A stretch of 64,000 nucleotides of DNA from positions 1 through 64,000 of the forward strand of contig JAEZSP010000022.1 of the NCBI GenBank assembly GCA_023421735.1, written 5' to 3'. The notes below the pieces were generated by a model. The model saw only the letters and a list, made by a program, of their open reading frames with translations. It had not been told where the DNA came from and searched no databases. Of the stretch, positions 26,764-35,755 are shown one piece after another. The position numbers and the translations under genes are program-made. This DNA comes from Bacillota bacterium. GTDB taxonomy: Bacteria; Bacillota_A; Clostridia; Christensenellales; Aristaeellaceae. Every line of letters begins with the position of its first letter. Position 1 is the stretch's first letter.

Positions 26764-28137
26764 ATGGTTTTTGCTTCCCCGATCTTCCTGTTTGCCTTTT
26801 TTCCCGCCGTACTCGTGGTTTGCTGGCTCGCCGGGCTTACGAAAAAGCCCGATGTACGAAATGGCGCGCTTTTTCTGTTCAGCCTCCTGTTCTACGCGTG
26901 GGGCGAGCCGGTCTATGTCCTCGTCATGCTCGCCTCCATCTTGGTCAATTATCTTCTGGGTCTTCGGGTCGGGCAGAGCAAGGCGCTGTTCGTGCTCGCG
27001 ATCGCGTTCAATCTCGCGCTTCTCGGTGCGTTTAAATATCTGGATATGCTGATTTCGACCGCGAATTGGGCGCTCAAGGCGAATCTTCCGCTTGCGGAAA
27101 TCGCGCTGCCCATCGGCATCTCGTTTTACACATTTCAGATCATGTCCTACGTGATCGACGTGCGCCGGGGAAACGTTGCGGTGCAGAAAAATCCGCTCCG
27201 CTTCGCAACCTATGTCGTCATGTTCCCGCAGCTCATTGCAGGCCCTATCGTGCGCTACATCGACATTGAAAAGGAAATCGCGCGGGTCGACGTCAACCTC
27301 GACGATGCCGCCGCGGGCGTGCGCCGCTTCTGCATCGGACTCGCGAAAAAGGCGCTGATCGCCAATTCGGCGGCGAAGATTGCCGACGCCGCGTTTGCCG
27401 CGCCGTGGGGCATTTCCTTCGACGCCGCATGGCTCGGCGCCATTGCCTATGCCGTGCAGATTTATTTTGATTTTTCGGGCTATTCCGACATGGCGATCGG
27501 CATGGGCGGCATGCTGGGCTTTCACTTCCTTGAAAACTTCGATCATCCATATATCTCGCGTTCCATCCGCGAGTTCTGGCGCCGCTGGCACATCTCGCTG
27601 TCCACGTGGTTCCGCGATTATCTTTACATCCCGCTGGGCGGCAGCCGCAAGGGAAGCGCGCGTACCCTTTTCAATCTCGTGATCGTCTTTACCCTCTGCG
27701 GCCTGTGGCACGGCGCGCAGTGGAGCTTTGTCGTCTGGGGCCTGTGGCACGGCCTGTTTCTGTGCTTTGAGCGCATTCCCTTTGTCAAAAAGGCGCTCGA
27801 AAAGGTGCCGCGCTCGATCAGCACCATCTATGCGCTTCTTGTGGTGCTCGTCGGCTGGGTGCTCTTCCGCGCGGAGAGTTTGGCGGCCGCGCTCGATTAT
27901 CTGGCGTCCATGTTCTCGTTTAACTTCGTCCCCGGCATGGATGCCACCTCGCTGATCGACGTCCAGACGGGTATCGCCCTCCTGATCGGATTGATTTTCT
28001 GCGCCAAGTTGCCGAAGGTGCGCGTGAACGCGTTCACCCAGGCGCTCGGCACCGTTGCCGCACTGGCGCTGCTCGTGTTCTCCGCGCTCTCGCTCGCGGG
28101 CGGCACCTACAATCCGTTCATCTACTTCAGATTTTAG
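26764..28137 (+). CDS. MBOAT O-acyltransferase (AlgI/DltB-like)
   Basis: A 457-residue polytopic membrane protein of the MBOAT family. The conserved block EFWRRWHISLSTWFRDYLYI and the catalytic-His block GLWHGAQW (~313-320) are intact. AlgI-type members move an acetyl group from cytoplasmic donors across the membrane to a partner that O-acetylates an extracellular polysaccharide. The AlgX/AlgJ-like gene 12 nt downstream is that expected partner. GGAG precedes the ATG. DltB (teichoic acid D-alanylation) is less likely, as no dltA, dltC or dltD is present. Confidence 0.92.
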   Translation: MVFASPIFLFAFFPAVLVVCWLAGLTKKPDVRNGALFLFSLLFYAWGEPVYVLVMLASILVNYLLGLRVGQSKALFVLAIAFNLALLGAFKYLDMLISTANWALKANLPLAEIALPIGISFYTFQIMSYVIDVRRGNVAVQKNPLRFATYVVMFPQLIAGPIVRYIDIEKEIARVDVNLDDAAAGVRRFCIGLAKKALIANSAAKIADAAFAAPWGISFDAAWLGAIAYAVQIYFDFSGYSDMAIGMGGMLGFHFLENFDHPYISRSIREFWRRWHISLSTWFRDYLYIPLGGSRKGSARTLFNLVIVFTLCGLWHGAQWSFVVWGLWHGLFLCFERIPFVKKALEKVPRSISTIYALLVVLVGWVLFRAESLAAALDYLASMFSFNFVPGMDATSLIDVQTGIALLIGLIFCAKLPKVRVNAFTQALGTVAALALLVFSALSLAGGTYNPFIYFRF

Positions 28138-28149
28138 GAGGGCGCAGCC

Positions 28150-29646
28150 ATGAAGAAGTTTGTCAATTTTATGACTGTCGCGCTGTTCCTTCTGATCTGC
28201 GCGTTTCCGGTCTACGGCCTGTTCTTTCCCGGCGCATCGGACGACACGGGGGAGAACCGTGCGCTCGCCGCGTGGCCGGACACGTTTGATCCCGTCGGCA
28301 TCGAGGATTGGTTTAACGACCACTTCGCCTTCCGTGGCACGATGACATCCCTCTATAACCGCCTGAGCGCGCAGACGGGCGTCAGGATCGTCAACAATGT
28401 CGCCATCGGAAAGGACGGCTGGCTGTTTTACACCAACGACGGCTCGCTCGCCGACATGAAGCGCGAGATTCACTATACGGATGAGGAGCGCAAGGACATC
28501 TGCGATGCCCAGCAGCAGGCAAAGGACTATCTAGAGGCGCAGGGCATCTCCTACTATCTCGTAATTGCTCCGGACAAGCACACCGTCTATCCAGAATTTC
28601 TGCCCGACAGCCTGCAGGGCTACGTGGGCGAATCCCGGTTTGACGGGCTTTTGCAGGCGCTGACCACGCAGACCGATGTGCCCGTGATCGACACGCGCCA
28701 GGCCGTGATCGACGAAAAGGTCAACCATACTGTGTTTTACAAGACCGATACCCATTGGAACGAATACGGCGCCTTCGCCGGCTATACGCAGATCATCAAC
28801 CGCATTGCCCAGGACTTCCCGAACGTGCGCATCATCACCCGTGACGATTGCACGGTCACCGAAAATCCAGACTGGCAAAAGGGCGACATGGCGGATTTCA
28901 TCGGACAGGCGGACGTTTTGCGGGATACCGATGTCATCTTTACCGTCAAGGATTCAAACCTCGTCCGGCTCGAGACGAAGTATCCCGAGACGAGCCAGGA
29001 TCCCGAGCGCGACATCATCCAGCTTGTGAATCCCGACCATCCGGAGCTTCCCAGCGCCGTCGTGTTCCGCGATTCGTTCTGCCGCATGCTCTATCCCATG
29101 CTCGCCGATAGCTTCTCGAAAGTGACGTTCGTCTGGACGACAAGCGTGCTCGATTACGTGGTTCAGGGCGAAAAGCCGGACCTTGTGATCATGGAGTACG
29201 TTGAGCGCTATTCCGGCCAGGCGGTGAACGGGGTGCTCGGGCAGGAGGAGAAGCTGGTCGATTACGAATCGGGCGATGTGCCGCTTCCGGAGCACATGGC
29301 GCTCATCCGTGCGAACATCGATTCCTACGATGGGTCCCGGCCATTCGTCATCATGAACGGCTGGACGTTCATCCCCACGCGCGACGCGCTGCGGGGCGAG
29401 AAGCACATCGCCCTCAAAAACGGCGATGAGGTCGTCTACGGCAGCGTCTCCACGTCGCCCCGTCCCGACGTCACCGCCTATTTCGCAAGCACGCTTTCCG
29501 ATCTCAATCTCGATCTTTCCGGCTTCACCGCCTACTTTGATAAATCCAGGCTCCATACAGGCACGTGGGAGCTGATCATGATCATCGACGACGGCGCAGG
29601 AAGCGCCGGCTGGGTTGAGATGGGCAAGAAGGTCACGATCGAGTAA
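28150..29646 (+). CDS. AlgX/AlgJ-like SGNH-type acetyltransferase partner
   Basis: A 498-residue protein with an N-terminal membrane anchor or signal (~8-25) and an extracytoplasmic SGNH-hydrolase-like domain of the DHHW/AlgX type: YKTDTHWNEYGAF (~197) supplies the Asp/His pair and VVFRDSF (~303) the Ser. The last ~100 residues form an additional beta-rich region (about 390-498) not needed for the core fold. It would complete O-acetylation of a surface polysaccharide using acetyl groups delivered by the MBOAT protein. GGAGGGC precedes the ATG. A strong terminator hairpin follows. Confidence 0.85.
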   Translation: MKKFVNFMTVALFLLICAFPVYGLFFPGASDDTGENRALAAWPDTFDPVGIEDWFNDHFAFRGTMTSLYNRLSAQTGVRIVNNVAIGKDGWLFYTNDGSLADMKREIHYTDEERKDICDAQQQAKDYLEAQGISYYLVIAPDKHTVYPEFLPDSLQGYVGESRFDGLLQALTTQTDVPVIDTRQAVIDEKVNHTVFYKTDTHWNEYGAFAGYTQIINRIAQDFPNVRIITRDDCTVTENPDWQKGDMADFIGQADVLRDTDVIFTVKDSNLVRLETKYPETSQDPERDIIQLVNPDHPELPSAVVFRDSFCRMLYPMLADSFSKVTFVWTTSVLDYVVQGEKPDLVIMEYVERYSGQAVNGVLGQEEKLVDYESGDVPLPEHMALIRANIDSYDGSRPFVIMNGWTFIPTRDALRGEKHIALKNGDEVVYGSVSTSPRPDVTAYFASTLSDLNLDLSGFTAYFDKSRLHTGTWELIMIIDDGAGSAGWVEMGKKVTIE

Positions 29647-29663
29647 TCCCTTTCTTTGCAGGA

Positions 29664-29695
29664 CGGTCGTCGGGGGCTTGTGCCCCGGACGACCG
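29664..29695 (+). terminator. Terminator of the GH31/acetylation genes
   Basis: A long stem, CGGTCGTC-GGGGC with GCCCC-GACGACCG (TTGT loop, one internal mismatch), is followed by ATTATTTGATTT. Confidence 0.75.
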
Positions 29696-29734
29696 ATTAT
29701 TTGATTTGAGCATGCTGCGATTGCGGGTTTCCGG

Positions 29735-30580
29735 TCACCAGTTTCCCTCGAAACTCGCGTGCGGACAGACGAAATCGAAAAGCGCCTTTTCGCCGACTGT
29801 GCAGCGGTAGCGCACCGGACAGGAGGCGCTTTCGTAGATCGTGCGCGTCATGCCGCCCTTTGTCGGTGCCAAGAGCCGATGGACGCGCTTCTGTTGCGCT
29901 TCGACCAGCAGCGTCATTTTCCCCTGTCGAATCTCAACCGCGTGCGCCGTTGCCGTAATGACGCGCGCGCCCCGGTAGCTCGCAATCCGCGTCTCTTTCC
30001 CGTTCAGATACAAAAAGCCGACGCAACCCACAAAGGAGAATCCGTGAAACGGAACATCGGCGACGGAGAGCATGAGGCTGTTGCCCTCCCAGTCGGCGTG
30101 TGTCCACACATACCGTTTGGGAAAGGACGTGCCCCTGTCGCCCTCGATATATCCCACGCCGCCCTCAAACGCATACCGCCTGCCGCCAATCATCAGCACC
30201 CCGTCGACCGTGTGGCGCATGCTCGCGACTGCGTGCCTGCATTCCAGACCCGGTGCGAAGCGAAACGGGCCCATGATGTCGCCGACTGGCCCCGCGATCG
30301 GCCCGAACGAAAGCGTACCCTCGACGGAGAGTTCGTCTTTGCGCACATCAATCGAGAGCCCGCGCTGCGAAAACGCGCTGTTTCCAAGCCGCACGCGCGG
30401 GCCATCCATCTCGAATTCCGACGCGGGGAAAAACGCGCTCTGCGAACCTTCCTCCGTGATGATTTGCAGGGATGCCGATTCAACTGCGGAGATGTCCCGA
30501 TGCCGTGCGACGATCAGCGCAACCGTTCCATCCACGCCCCGCTGCTTGTAATACCAGCCCTCGAAATAGGATCGCTTCAT
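29735..30580 (-). CDS. Tocopherol-cyclase-like (TocC family) protein
   Basis: A 281-residue protein opening with YFEGWYYKQ and containing GGVGYIEGDRGTSFPKRY and WTHADWEGNSL, matching the signature regions of the tocopherol cyclase-like family. Bacterial anaerobes carrying it do not make tocopherol, so the role here is unknown; a lipocalin-like lipid- or isoprenoid-binding or -modifying function is the usual guess. No signal peptide. It starts 3 nt after the stop of the glutathione peroxidase gene and is cotranscribed with it, suggesting a link to lipid or oxidative stress. Confidence 0.75.
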   Translation of the reverse strand: MKRSYFEGWYYKQRGVDGTVALIVARHRDISAVESASLQIITEEGSQSAFFPASEFEMDGPRVRLGNSAFSQRGLSIDVRKDELSVEGTLSFGPIAGPVGDIMGPFRFAPGLECRHAVASMRHTVDGVLMIGGRRYAFEGGVGYIEGDRGTSFPKRYVWTHADWEGNSLMLSVADVPFHGFSFVGCVGFLYLNGKETRIASYRGARVITATAHAVEIRQGKMTLLVEAQQKRVHRLLAPTKGGMTRTIYESASCPVRYRCTVGEKALFDFVCPHASFEGNW

Positions 30581-30583
30581 GGG

Positions 30584-31090
30584 TCAAGGATTCCCGCTTT
30601 CCGGCTTTTCAAACGCCGACACGAGCGCCGCAACCTCCTTGTCGAGTGCCTCCGGCGTGGTAGTCGGCGCAAACCGATCGACCACGTTTCCGTCCCGGTC
30701 GATCAGGAATTTTGTAAAGTTCCATTTGATCCGCTCACCGAGCACGCCGCCCTTCTGTTTTTTCAGCCAAACATACAGCGGCGATGCGTCATCGCCGTTC
30801 ACATCGATCTTTGCGAACTGTTCAAACGTGATCCCGAACCGTCCCGTGCAGAACGTGTGAATCTCCTCATCTGTCCCGGGCGCCTGATTTGCGAATTGGT
30901 TGCAGGGAAAATCGAGAATCTCGAATCCCTGCGCCCTGTATTTGTCATAGAGCGCCTGCAGACCGGGATATTGCGGCGTAAATCCGCACTCCGTAGCCGT
31001 GTTGACGATCAAGAGCACTTTTCCCCGATAATCCGCGAGGTTCTTTTTTTCGCCCCCGCGCATTTCAACTTCGAAATCATAGACATTCAT
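30584..31090 (-). CDS. Glutathione peroxidase-family thiol peroxidase
   Basis: A 168-residue cysteine-type peroxidase. The peroxidatic Cys35 lies in NTATECGFTPQY where animal enzymes have selenocysteine; FPCNQF supplies the Gln and the likely resolving Cys, and KWNFTKF the Trp. Enzymes of this bacterial type reduce hydroperoxides and are generally recycled by thioredoxin rather than glutathione. I chose ATG 31090 since GGGGG precedes it and the protein then begins MNVYDFEV; the longer open frame adds only unrelated residues. First gene of an operon with the tocopherol-cyclase-like gene. Confidence 0.93.
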   Translation of the reverse strand: MNVYDFEVEMRGGEKKNLADYRGKVLLIVNTATECGFTPQYPGLQALYDKYRAQGFEILDFPCNQFANQAPGTDEEIHTFCTGRFGITFEQFAKIDVNGDDASPLYVWLKKQKGGVLGERIKWNFTKFLIDRDGNVVDRFAPTTTPEALDKEVAALVSAFEKPESGNP

Positions 31091-31140
31091 ATTGCCGCCC
31101 CCTTTGCCTGTGTGATACACCGAACGTGATGCGTCTAAAC

Positions 31141-31168
31141 AAAAAATGGCGGGGCTTTCACCCCGTCA
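31141..31168 (-). terminator. Terminator overlapping the stop of a frameshifted gene
   Basis: On the minus strand GACGGGG-TGAAAG-CCCCGCC forms a 7-bp stem (one mismatch) followed by ATTTTTTG. The stop codon of the frameshifted gene (31158-31160) lies in its loop region. Confidence 0.65.
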
Positions 31169-31504
31169 GATCGCATTTGCGTATTCTGTGATCGGTTTCC
31201 TTGTGGATCGGCATGCCGCCTGCCTGGTACTTTGCGCAGATCGCGGGGATTTCGGCCGCGCGCGGATCGACCGCGCGGAGGTTGATGGCGACGCCGCTCG
31301 ATCACCGAATCCGCCGCGTCCATGGCGTTTTCCACCTCGGTTTAAAGCGCACGTGGCGGTTTGTCCCGTGGAAATAGAAGCCTTCGAGCGGAACTGCCCG
31401 CGCACACCTCCCGCCGGTTGAAAACGCCTTTCGCCGCGGATGCCGACGCAAAAAAGACCCCGCGCAAGCGCATCGACGGGCAGCACGGGATCCGAAGCAT
31501 CTTA
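31158..31504 (-). pseudogene. Frameshifted gene remnant, unidentified
   Basis: No single frame spans this stretch, but on the minus strand pieces in different frames join into protein-like sequence: PLEGFYFHGTNRHVRFK, then TEVENAMDAADSVIERR, then INLRAVDPRAAEIP and IPAICAKYQAGGMPIHKETD, ending KCDLTG and a stop inside a good terminator. Joining them needs two single-base shifts, near 31344 and 31290. The upstream part (about 31400-31504) is less clear. It is either a decaying gene or one carrying sequencing/assembly errors. I do not recognise the family. Confidence 0.4.
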
Positions 31505-31978
31505 TTCCTCCAGCGGGTCGGCAACCGGCGTATTTTTGTCGGTGAGCCGCTGGGGCCTCACGACATTCTTGCAGTTCGGGCACGCATACTTCGCGCCGTC
31601 AATCGCCCCGGATGCGAGGAACACCTTCCCGCACTGCGGACAGATCGCCGGCATGCGCACCATCTTGGGCGCCGCGTCGGAGTTGTTTTTTATCAGCCGA
31701 AGCGGCTCTTCCTCCTCAAAGTCGTCAAAGATCTCGTCGAAATCGGCGCCGTCTTCGTCGTCGTGCATGCCCTCGAGCTCGCTCAAATCGTCGTCGATGC
31801 TTTCGACATAATCGTTCAGCTCGCCAAGCATGTCGTCCAGCGCTTCCGTGCGGTCCGAAAGCTCGCTCAGAAGCGAGACGATGCCGCTGAGAAGCTGATC
31901 CTTCGGGTCAGTTTCGTCCAGTTTCATCGCCGAGACGAGACCCTCCAGATACCCGGCTTTTTTGCGAATCGATTCCAT
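31502..31978 (-). CDS. CD1247-type coiled-coil/zinc-ribbon protein
   Basis: A 158-residue protein. The N-terminal ~70 residues are helical and acidic (QLLSGIVSLLSELSDRTEAL) and match the pattern of the small Clostridia family named after C. difficile CD1247. An acidic linker leads to a zinc ribbon with CPQC (~111) and CPNC (~133). The likely role is protein or nucleic-acid binding; no experiment on this family is known to me. GGAGG precedes the ATG. It lies downstream of efp but behind the efp terminator. Confidence 0.75.
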   Translation of the reverse strand: MESIRKKAGYLEGLVSAMKLDETDPKDQLLSGIVSLLSELSDRTEALDDMLGELNDYVESIDDDLSELEGMHDDEDGADFDEIFDDFEEEEPLRLIKNNSDAAPKMVRMPAICPQCGKVFLASGAIDGAKYACPNCKNVVRPQRLTDKNTPVADPLEE

Positions 31979-32189
31979 AAAAGCACCTCCTTATTCGCCT
32001 GCGCCCTGCCCCTGGCAACGCGCAGGTCTCGGGCTGCGGCGTGCTGTGCGCCGTCATTGCCCTTGTGTTCCACCGCGCAAAACCTCAGATCCGTTCACGC
32101 TCTGCGCCATGGGAATCTCATTCTCCCCGCGCTGCGCCATCTCATGCGCGGGAAGCGGCGCATATTCTGCGTCCCTACGGATTCATTAT
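31979..32189. other. Short gap with a codon-like but startless frame
   Basis: On the minus strand, about 32170-32057, one frame reads EYAPLPAHEMAQRGENEIP and continues to VLRGGTQGQ before a stop. It looks protein-like, but no start codon with a ribosome site is present upstream. It may be a fossil or chance. I list no gene here. Confidence 0.3.
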
Positions 32190-32216
32190 AAACATAAAAG
32201 GGCTATCCCTAGCCCT
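32188..32216 (-). terminator. Terminator of the Xaa-Pro peptidase-efp operon
   Basis: On the minus strand AGGGCTA-GGGA-TAGCCCT is followed by TTTATGTTTAT, 20 nt after the efp stop. Confidence 0.75.
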
Positions 32217-32237
32217 CTCATGCCCAATTTCGGCAAT

Positions 32238-32798
32238 TTATGCGCGACCGAGATATTCGCCGCCTTCGCGGGTGTCGATCTTCAGCACGTCGCCCTCGTT
32301 GATGAAAAGCGGCACCTGAATCGTGAGTCCCGTTTCAAGCGTCGCGGGCTTGGTGGTATTGGTGGCGGTGTCGCCCTTGAAGCCGGGTTCGGTGGTCACG
32401 ACCGCGAGTTCCACAAAGTTGGGCGCCTCGACCGAGAAGGGAGCGCCCTTGAAAAAGCGCACCGTCACGTTCGTGTTCTCCTTGACGAACTTTATGGTGT
32501 CTTCGACCTGCTCATGCGTCAGCGCGAGCTGTTCAAACGTCTCGACGTCCATGAAGTAGTACATCTCGTCAGCCGAGTACAGGTACTGCATCTCCTTGGT
32601 TTCGATGTGTGCGCGCGCCATCTTGTCCGTGGGGTTGAACGTGCGCTCGATGACCGCGCCCGTCACGATGTTTTTGAGCTTCGTGCGCACAAACGCCGCG
32701 CCTTTTCCGGGCTTGACGTGCAAAAAGGACACGACGGACCAAATGCCGTTGTCCATTTCAATGGTGACGCCGTTTCTAAAATCGCTCGCGTTAATCAT
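32238..32798 (-). CDS. efp: Translation elongation factor P
   Basis: A 186-residue, three-domain protein of the usual length. It begins [10 protein letters not shown], and the acceptor loop reads KPGKGAAF with the lysine (~32) that is modified or acts directly at the ribosomal P/E site. The C-terminal OB domain ends [17 protein letters not shown]. It relieves stalling at polyproline; several proteins in this window have Pro-rich stretches. AGGAGG precedes the ATG. It follows the Xaa-Pro peptidase gene by 24 nt, a conserved neighbourhood in Bacillota. Confidence 0.97.
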   Translation of the reverse strand: MINASDFRNGVTIEMDNGIWSVVSFLHVKPGKGAAFVRTKLKNIVTGAVIERTFNPTDKMARAHIETKEMQYLYSADEMYYFMDVETFEQLALTHEQVEDTIKFVKENTNVTVRFFKGAPFSVEAPNFVELAVVTTEPGFKGDTATNTTKPATLETGLTIQVPLFINEGDVLKIDTREGGEYLGRA

Positions 32799-32822
32799 GG
32801 GTAATCCTCCTAAATTGTTCCT

Positions 32823-33887
32823 CTATAGCTCAATCAACCGCTTCGGCGCGTCGATGGGATCGACAAAACCGTCCTGCGTGATCAAAACCATGTCTTCGAT
32901 GCGGCAGCCGCCCACGCCCGGGAGATAAAGACCCGGTTCAACGGTCAGCACGTGCCCCGGCTGGAGCACCGTTTGGGATCCTTTTGCAAAGCGCGGATTT
33001 TCGTGGATAAACAGACCCACGCCATGCCCCAGCCCATGTCCAAATCGGCCGGGGTACTTGGAATCGAGGAAATCGCGCGCGATTTTGTCGATGTCACCGC
33101 AAACTTTTCCGGGGGCGATGGCGTCGAGGCACATCATTTGCGCGTCGAGCACCGCCTGATATAGTTTGCGCAGCTCCGCGTCGATTTTTCCAAACCCGAT
33201 CGTGCGCGTCATGTCGGATAGATATCCGTTCGTCGTCGCACCAAAGTCGAGTGTCAGAAGTTCGCCTGTCTCCACCTTGTGCGCGGATGGAACCGCGTGG
33301 GGAAGAGAGCCGTTTACGCCTGCGCAGGCGATGGTTTCAAACGCGTTTTTCTCGGAACCGAGCTTTAACATCTCGTAATCGAGGCCGATCTGGATCTCCT
33401 TCTCGGTCATTCCGACCTTGACCCAGTCAAGCAGATTCTCAAACGCCTTGCAGGCGATGCGTGCCGATGTGCGAATGGCCTCGAGCTCCGCTTCATCCTT
33501 GATTTCGCGCAGGGTTTCAATCGCGCCCGTCATGCTGACGAGCCTTTTGCCCTGCAGCGCCCCTTGCAGCGCCACAAACGCGTCGTGCGTCACATAATCC
33601 GTCTCCGTCGCGGCGGCGGAAAGTGAAAATTCCTCCATCAATGCGGCACAAACCGCAGGGCCTGTCCGACCCGCGCTCGTCATCTCGACGCGCCAGCCGG
33701 GTGCCTGCCGCTCGGCCATCTCCGTATAACGGAAATCGGTTACGATCACGCGCGCTTTTTCGCACACGAAAAGACAGCCTTCGCCCGTGTAACCCGACAG
33801 CCAGCGCATGTTTTCCGGCCTCAGGACGATCGCGGCCTCGGCTTCTTTTCCGGGCAAAAGATGCGTTAGTTTTTCATATCTCTCCAA
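32823..33887 (-). CDS. M24 Xaa-Pro aminopeptidase/dipeptidase
   Basis: A metallopeptidase of ~354 residues: a creatinase-like N-terminal domain (~1-120) and a pita-bread catalytic domain with the metal ligands in LTLDFGATTNGYLSDMTRT (two Asp), GHGLGHGVGL (His) and the Glu residues in LTVEPGLY and GCRIEDMVL. It removes residues adjacent to proline. Start: a minus-strand -10 box TAGAAT at 33919-33924 puts the transcript start near 33912; TTG 33887 has GGAGG 8 nt upstream, while ATG 33902 has no ribosome site. I therefore chose TTG 33887. Operon with efp. Confidence 0.9.
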   Translation of the reverse strand: MERYEKLTHLLPGKEAEAAIVLRPENMRWLSGYTGEGCLFVCEKARVIVTDFRYTEMAERQAPGWRVEMTSAGRTGPAVCAALMEEFSLSAAATETDYVTHDAFVALQGALQGKRLVSMTGAIETLREIKDEAELEAIRTSARIACKAFENLLDWVKVGMTEKEIQIGLDYEMLKLGSEKNAFETIACAGVNGSLPHAVPSAHKVETGELLTLDFGATTNGYLSDMTRTIGFGKIDAELRKLYQAVLDAQMMCLDAIAPGKVCGDIDKIARDFLDSKYPGRFGHGLGHGVGLFIHENPRFAKGSQTVLQPGHVLTVEPGLYLPGVGGCRIEDMVLITQDGFVDPIDAPKRLIEL

Positions 33888-33999
33888 ATCGGATGCCTCC
33901 ATGCGTACATACCAATTCATTCTAGCACATGAGTCTGAAAAAAACCAGTCCCCGCCGCAGTATGAAGGCAAGGACTGCAAAATTTTACGACAAAATAAT

Positions 34000-35049
34000 T
34001 CACGATTCGAATGCCCATTGGCGCGACAGCATGTAAACCACTTGGGCAATGCCGGGCGCATCCGCCTGGGCACAGGTGATCGAAATGCTCCCACTGCCCA
34101 CAGAGACGGTCGCGCCTTCCGGGAGAATGCCTGCCAAGGCTTCTGCCGTATTTTCGCTTCCGCCCATGAGCGTCAAGCGGCAGGTGCCTGCGGCGCAGCG
34201 CGATAGGGCAAGAAACGGGCCGTCCCAGCGTCCCCCGCGCGCAATGCGCGTGCCCTGCACATCGGGGCGGAACGTGTTTCTGACCAGAATCGGAACGTTT
34301 GCCCGCTCGACGGGCGGGATGCAATCGGCGTGCAGTACGCCCGCGCCCAGTCGGGAAAAGACGCGCGCCTGCCGATAACTCAAAAAAGGGATTATCGCAG
34401 CGCCCGGTACAAGTCTGGGGTCCGCTGCGTGGAATCCGTCGACATCGGTCCAGTTTTCGTAAGCCTCCGCGTCGAGCGCGGCTGCGACGTGTGCGCCTGA
34501 AATGTCAGAGCCGCCGCGTGGAAACGTAACCACGCGCCCGGACGCGTCCGCACCGTAAAACCCCGGGATCACCGCACCGCCGGACGGCAGCGCACGGATT
34601 CGCGCATAACTCTTATCCTCGTTCAGCACGCCGTCTTCAAAGACAAAAAGATTCGCCGCATCGATAAACGGCAGTCCCAAAAAATCCGCGAGCACCCGCG
34701 CGCACAGCCATTCGCCCCGACTCGCCGACAAATCCCGGCTCGTCTTTGCCGCCTCGTCAAGCGTTGCAAGCTCCGTCTCATAGGATCGCAAATTCAGCCC
34801 TTCGGCGATTGTGCGAAACACATCCCGCGCGCCCTCGAGCGCGTCGAGCCGCTCGGCGCCTTCCGAGGCATATGCCGCGATCAGGCGATCGGTTACCTTC
34901 ATATCCTCGTCAAAGCGTTTACCGGGCGCGGAAACAACGACGTACCGCCTGCGCCCATCTCGGCGGATGATTTCAGCCACGCGCCGGAATCGGCGCGCGT
35001 CCGCCAATGAGGACCCTCCAAATTTACATACAATCGGCTTCACGCGCAT
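34000..35049 (-). CDS. Aspartate kinase, short C-terminal region
   Basis: A 349-residue kinase with KPIVCKFGGSSLADARRFRR at the N-terminus, the aspartate-binding region SRGEWLCARVLADFLGL and FPRGGSDISGAHVAAALDAE before the regulatory part. Usual monofunctional aspartokinases have two ACT domains and 400-450 residues; here only ~80-90 residues follow the kinase domain, enough for one ACT unit (CRLTLMGGSENTAEAL ... GSGSISITCA). Feedback regulation may be reduced or altered (inference). It makes aspartyl phosphate for Lys, Met, Thr and diaminopimelate. ATG 35049 follows GGAGGGAG; ATGs at 35055 and 35067 fit less well. Confidence 0.9.
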   Translation of the reverse strand: MRVKPIVCKFGGSSLADARRFRRVAEIIRRDGRRRYVVVSAPGKRFDEDMKVTDRLIAAYASEGAERLDALEGARDVFRTIAEGLNLRSYETELATLDEAAKTSRDLSASRGEWLCARVLADFLGLPFIDAANLFVFEDGVLNEDKSYARIRALPSGGAVIPGFYGADASGRVVTFPRGGSDISGAHVAAALDAEAYENWTDVDGFHAADPRLVPGAAIIPFLSYRQARVFSRLGAGVLHADCIPPVERANVPILVRNTFRPDVQGTRIARGGRWDGPFLALSRCAAGTCRLTLMGGSENTAEALAGILPEGATVSVGSGSISITCAQADAPGIAQVVYMLSRQWAFES

Positions 35050-35156
35050 ACGCATCTCCCTCCGCATGCTTCATCGTATGCCGATGTTCCGTTTCGGTGA
35101 GAAGCGCCGCGCCCTCTACAAAAGGTTGCGACATCTGGCGCGCGGTGATCTCCAAT

Positions 35157-35164
35157 GGTATAAT
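35157..35164 (+). promoter_or_regulatory. Extended -10 promoter of the truncated ABC gene
   Basis: TGG-TATAAT with -10 at 35159-35164 and no good -35 box; an extended -10 can compensate. GGGGGAG and ATG 35189 lie directly downstream. Confidence 0.55.
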
Positions 35165-35188
35165 TTGAAAAGGGAAAGGGGGAGTCAG

Positions 35189-35755
35189 ATGAAATCCGAA
35201 TGCAGGCGCCAGTTTACGCGCGAAAACCACCTCAATTTTGCCATGACGGTTTTTTCCCTGGTACTCGCCAGCGGGCTCAATATCTCCGCGGCGTTTATCA
35301 TCAAGACGCTCATTGAGGCCATGGAAAAGCGCGATTGGAGCGGCATGCGCAACGGTCTGCTCATCACGCTCGTGGTTCTAGCCCTGTTTTTCATCTTCAG
35401 TATCCTTCAAAAGACGTACAAGAACCGCTACATGCGAAAAGCGATTACGCAATATAAGCAGCACGTCTTCGAGCGCGTTTTATCAAAGTCCATCGGTGAG
35501 TTCGGGGCAACTTCGTCCGGGAAATTCATCTCCGCATTCTCCAACGACCTTTCCTCCGTGGAGACGAATTATCTCGCGGGCGGATTGGAGCTTATTGATC
35601 AGATCATCCAGTTTGTCGCGGCCGCCGGCGCGATGCTGTTTCTGAACCCGATGATGATCGTCATGCATAACGGCGCAATCGCCGAGACCGGCAAATTCGA
35701 CGAATTGATGGAGCGAAAGGGCTGCTTTTACTCCCTCTATAACGTATCGCAATGA
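35189..35755 (+). pseudogene. Internally deleted ABC exporter (half-transporter remnant)
   Basis: An open frame of 188 residues. Residues ~1-155 match the start of an ABC exporter membrane domain: two N-terminal helices (FSLVLASGLNISAAFIIKTL and LLITLVVLALFFIFSIL), the region YKQHVFERVLSKSIGEF and GGLELIDQIIQF. At about residue 155 (FLNPMMIVMHNGAIAE) the sequence jumps to the end of a nucleotide-binding domain, GAIAETGKFDELM and the tail. Walker A, Q-loop, signature, Walker B and H-loop are all gone. The join is in frame, with promoter and ribosome site kept, so a protein may be made. Its stop overlaps the next start (ATGA). Confidence 0.8.

Noticed and set aside
26746..28473. 575-codon minus-strand frame across the MBOAT gene
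   Set aside because: Antisense shadow: no motifs, no start signals, and the plus strand codes for conserved MBOAT blocks.
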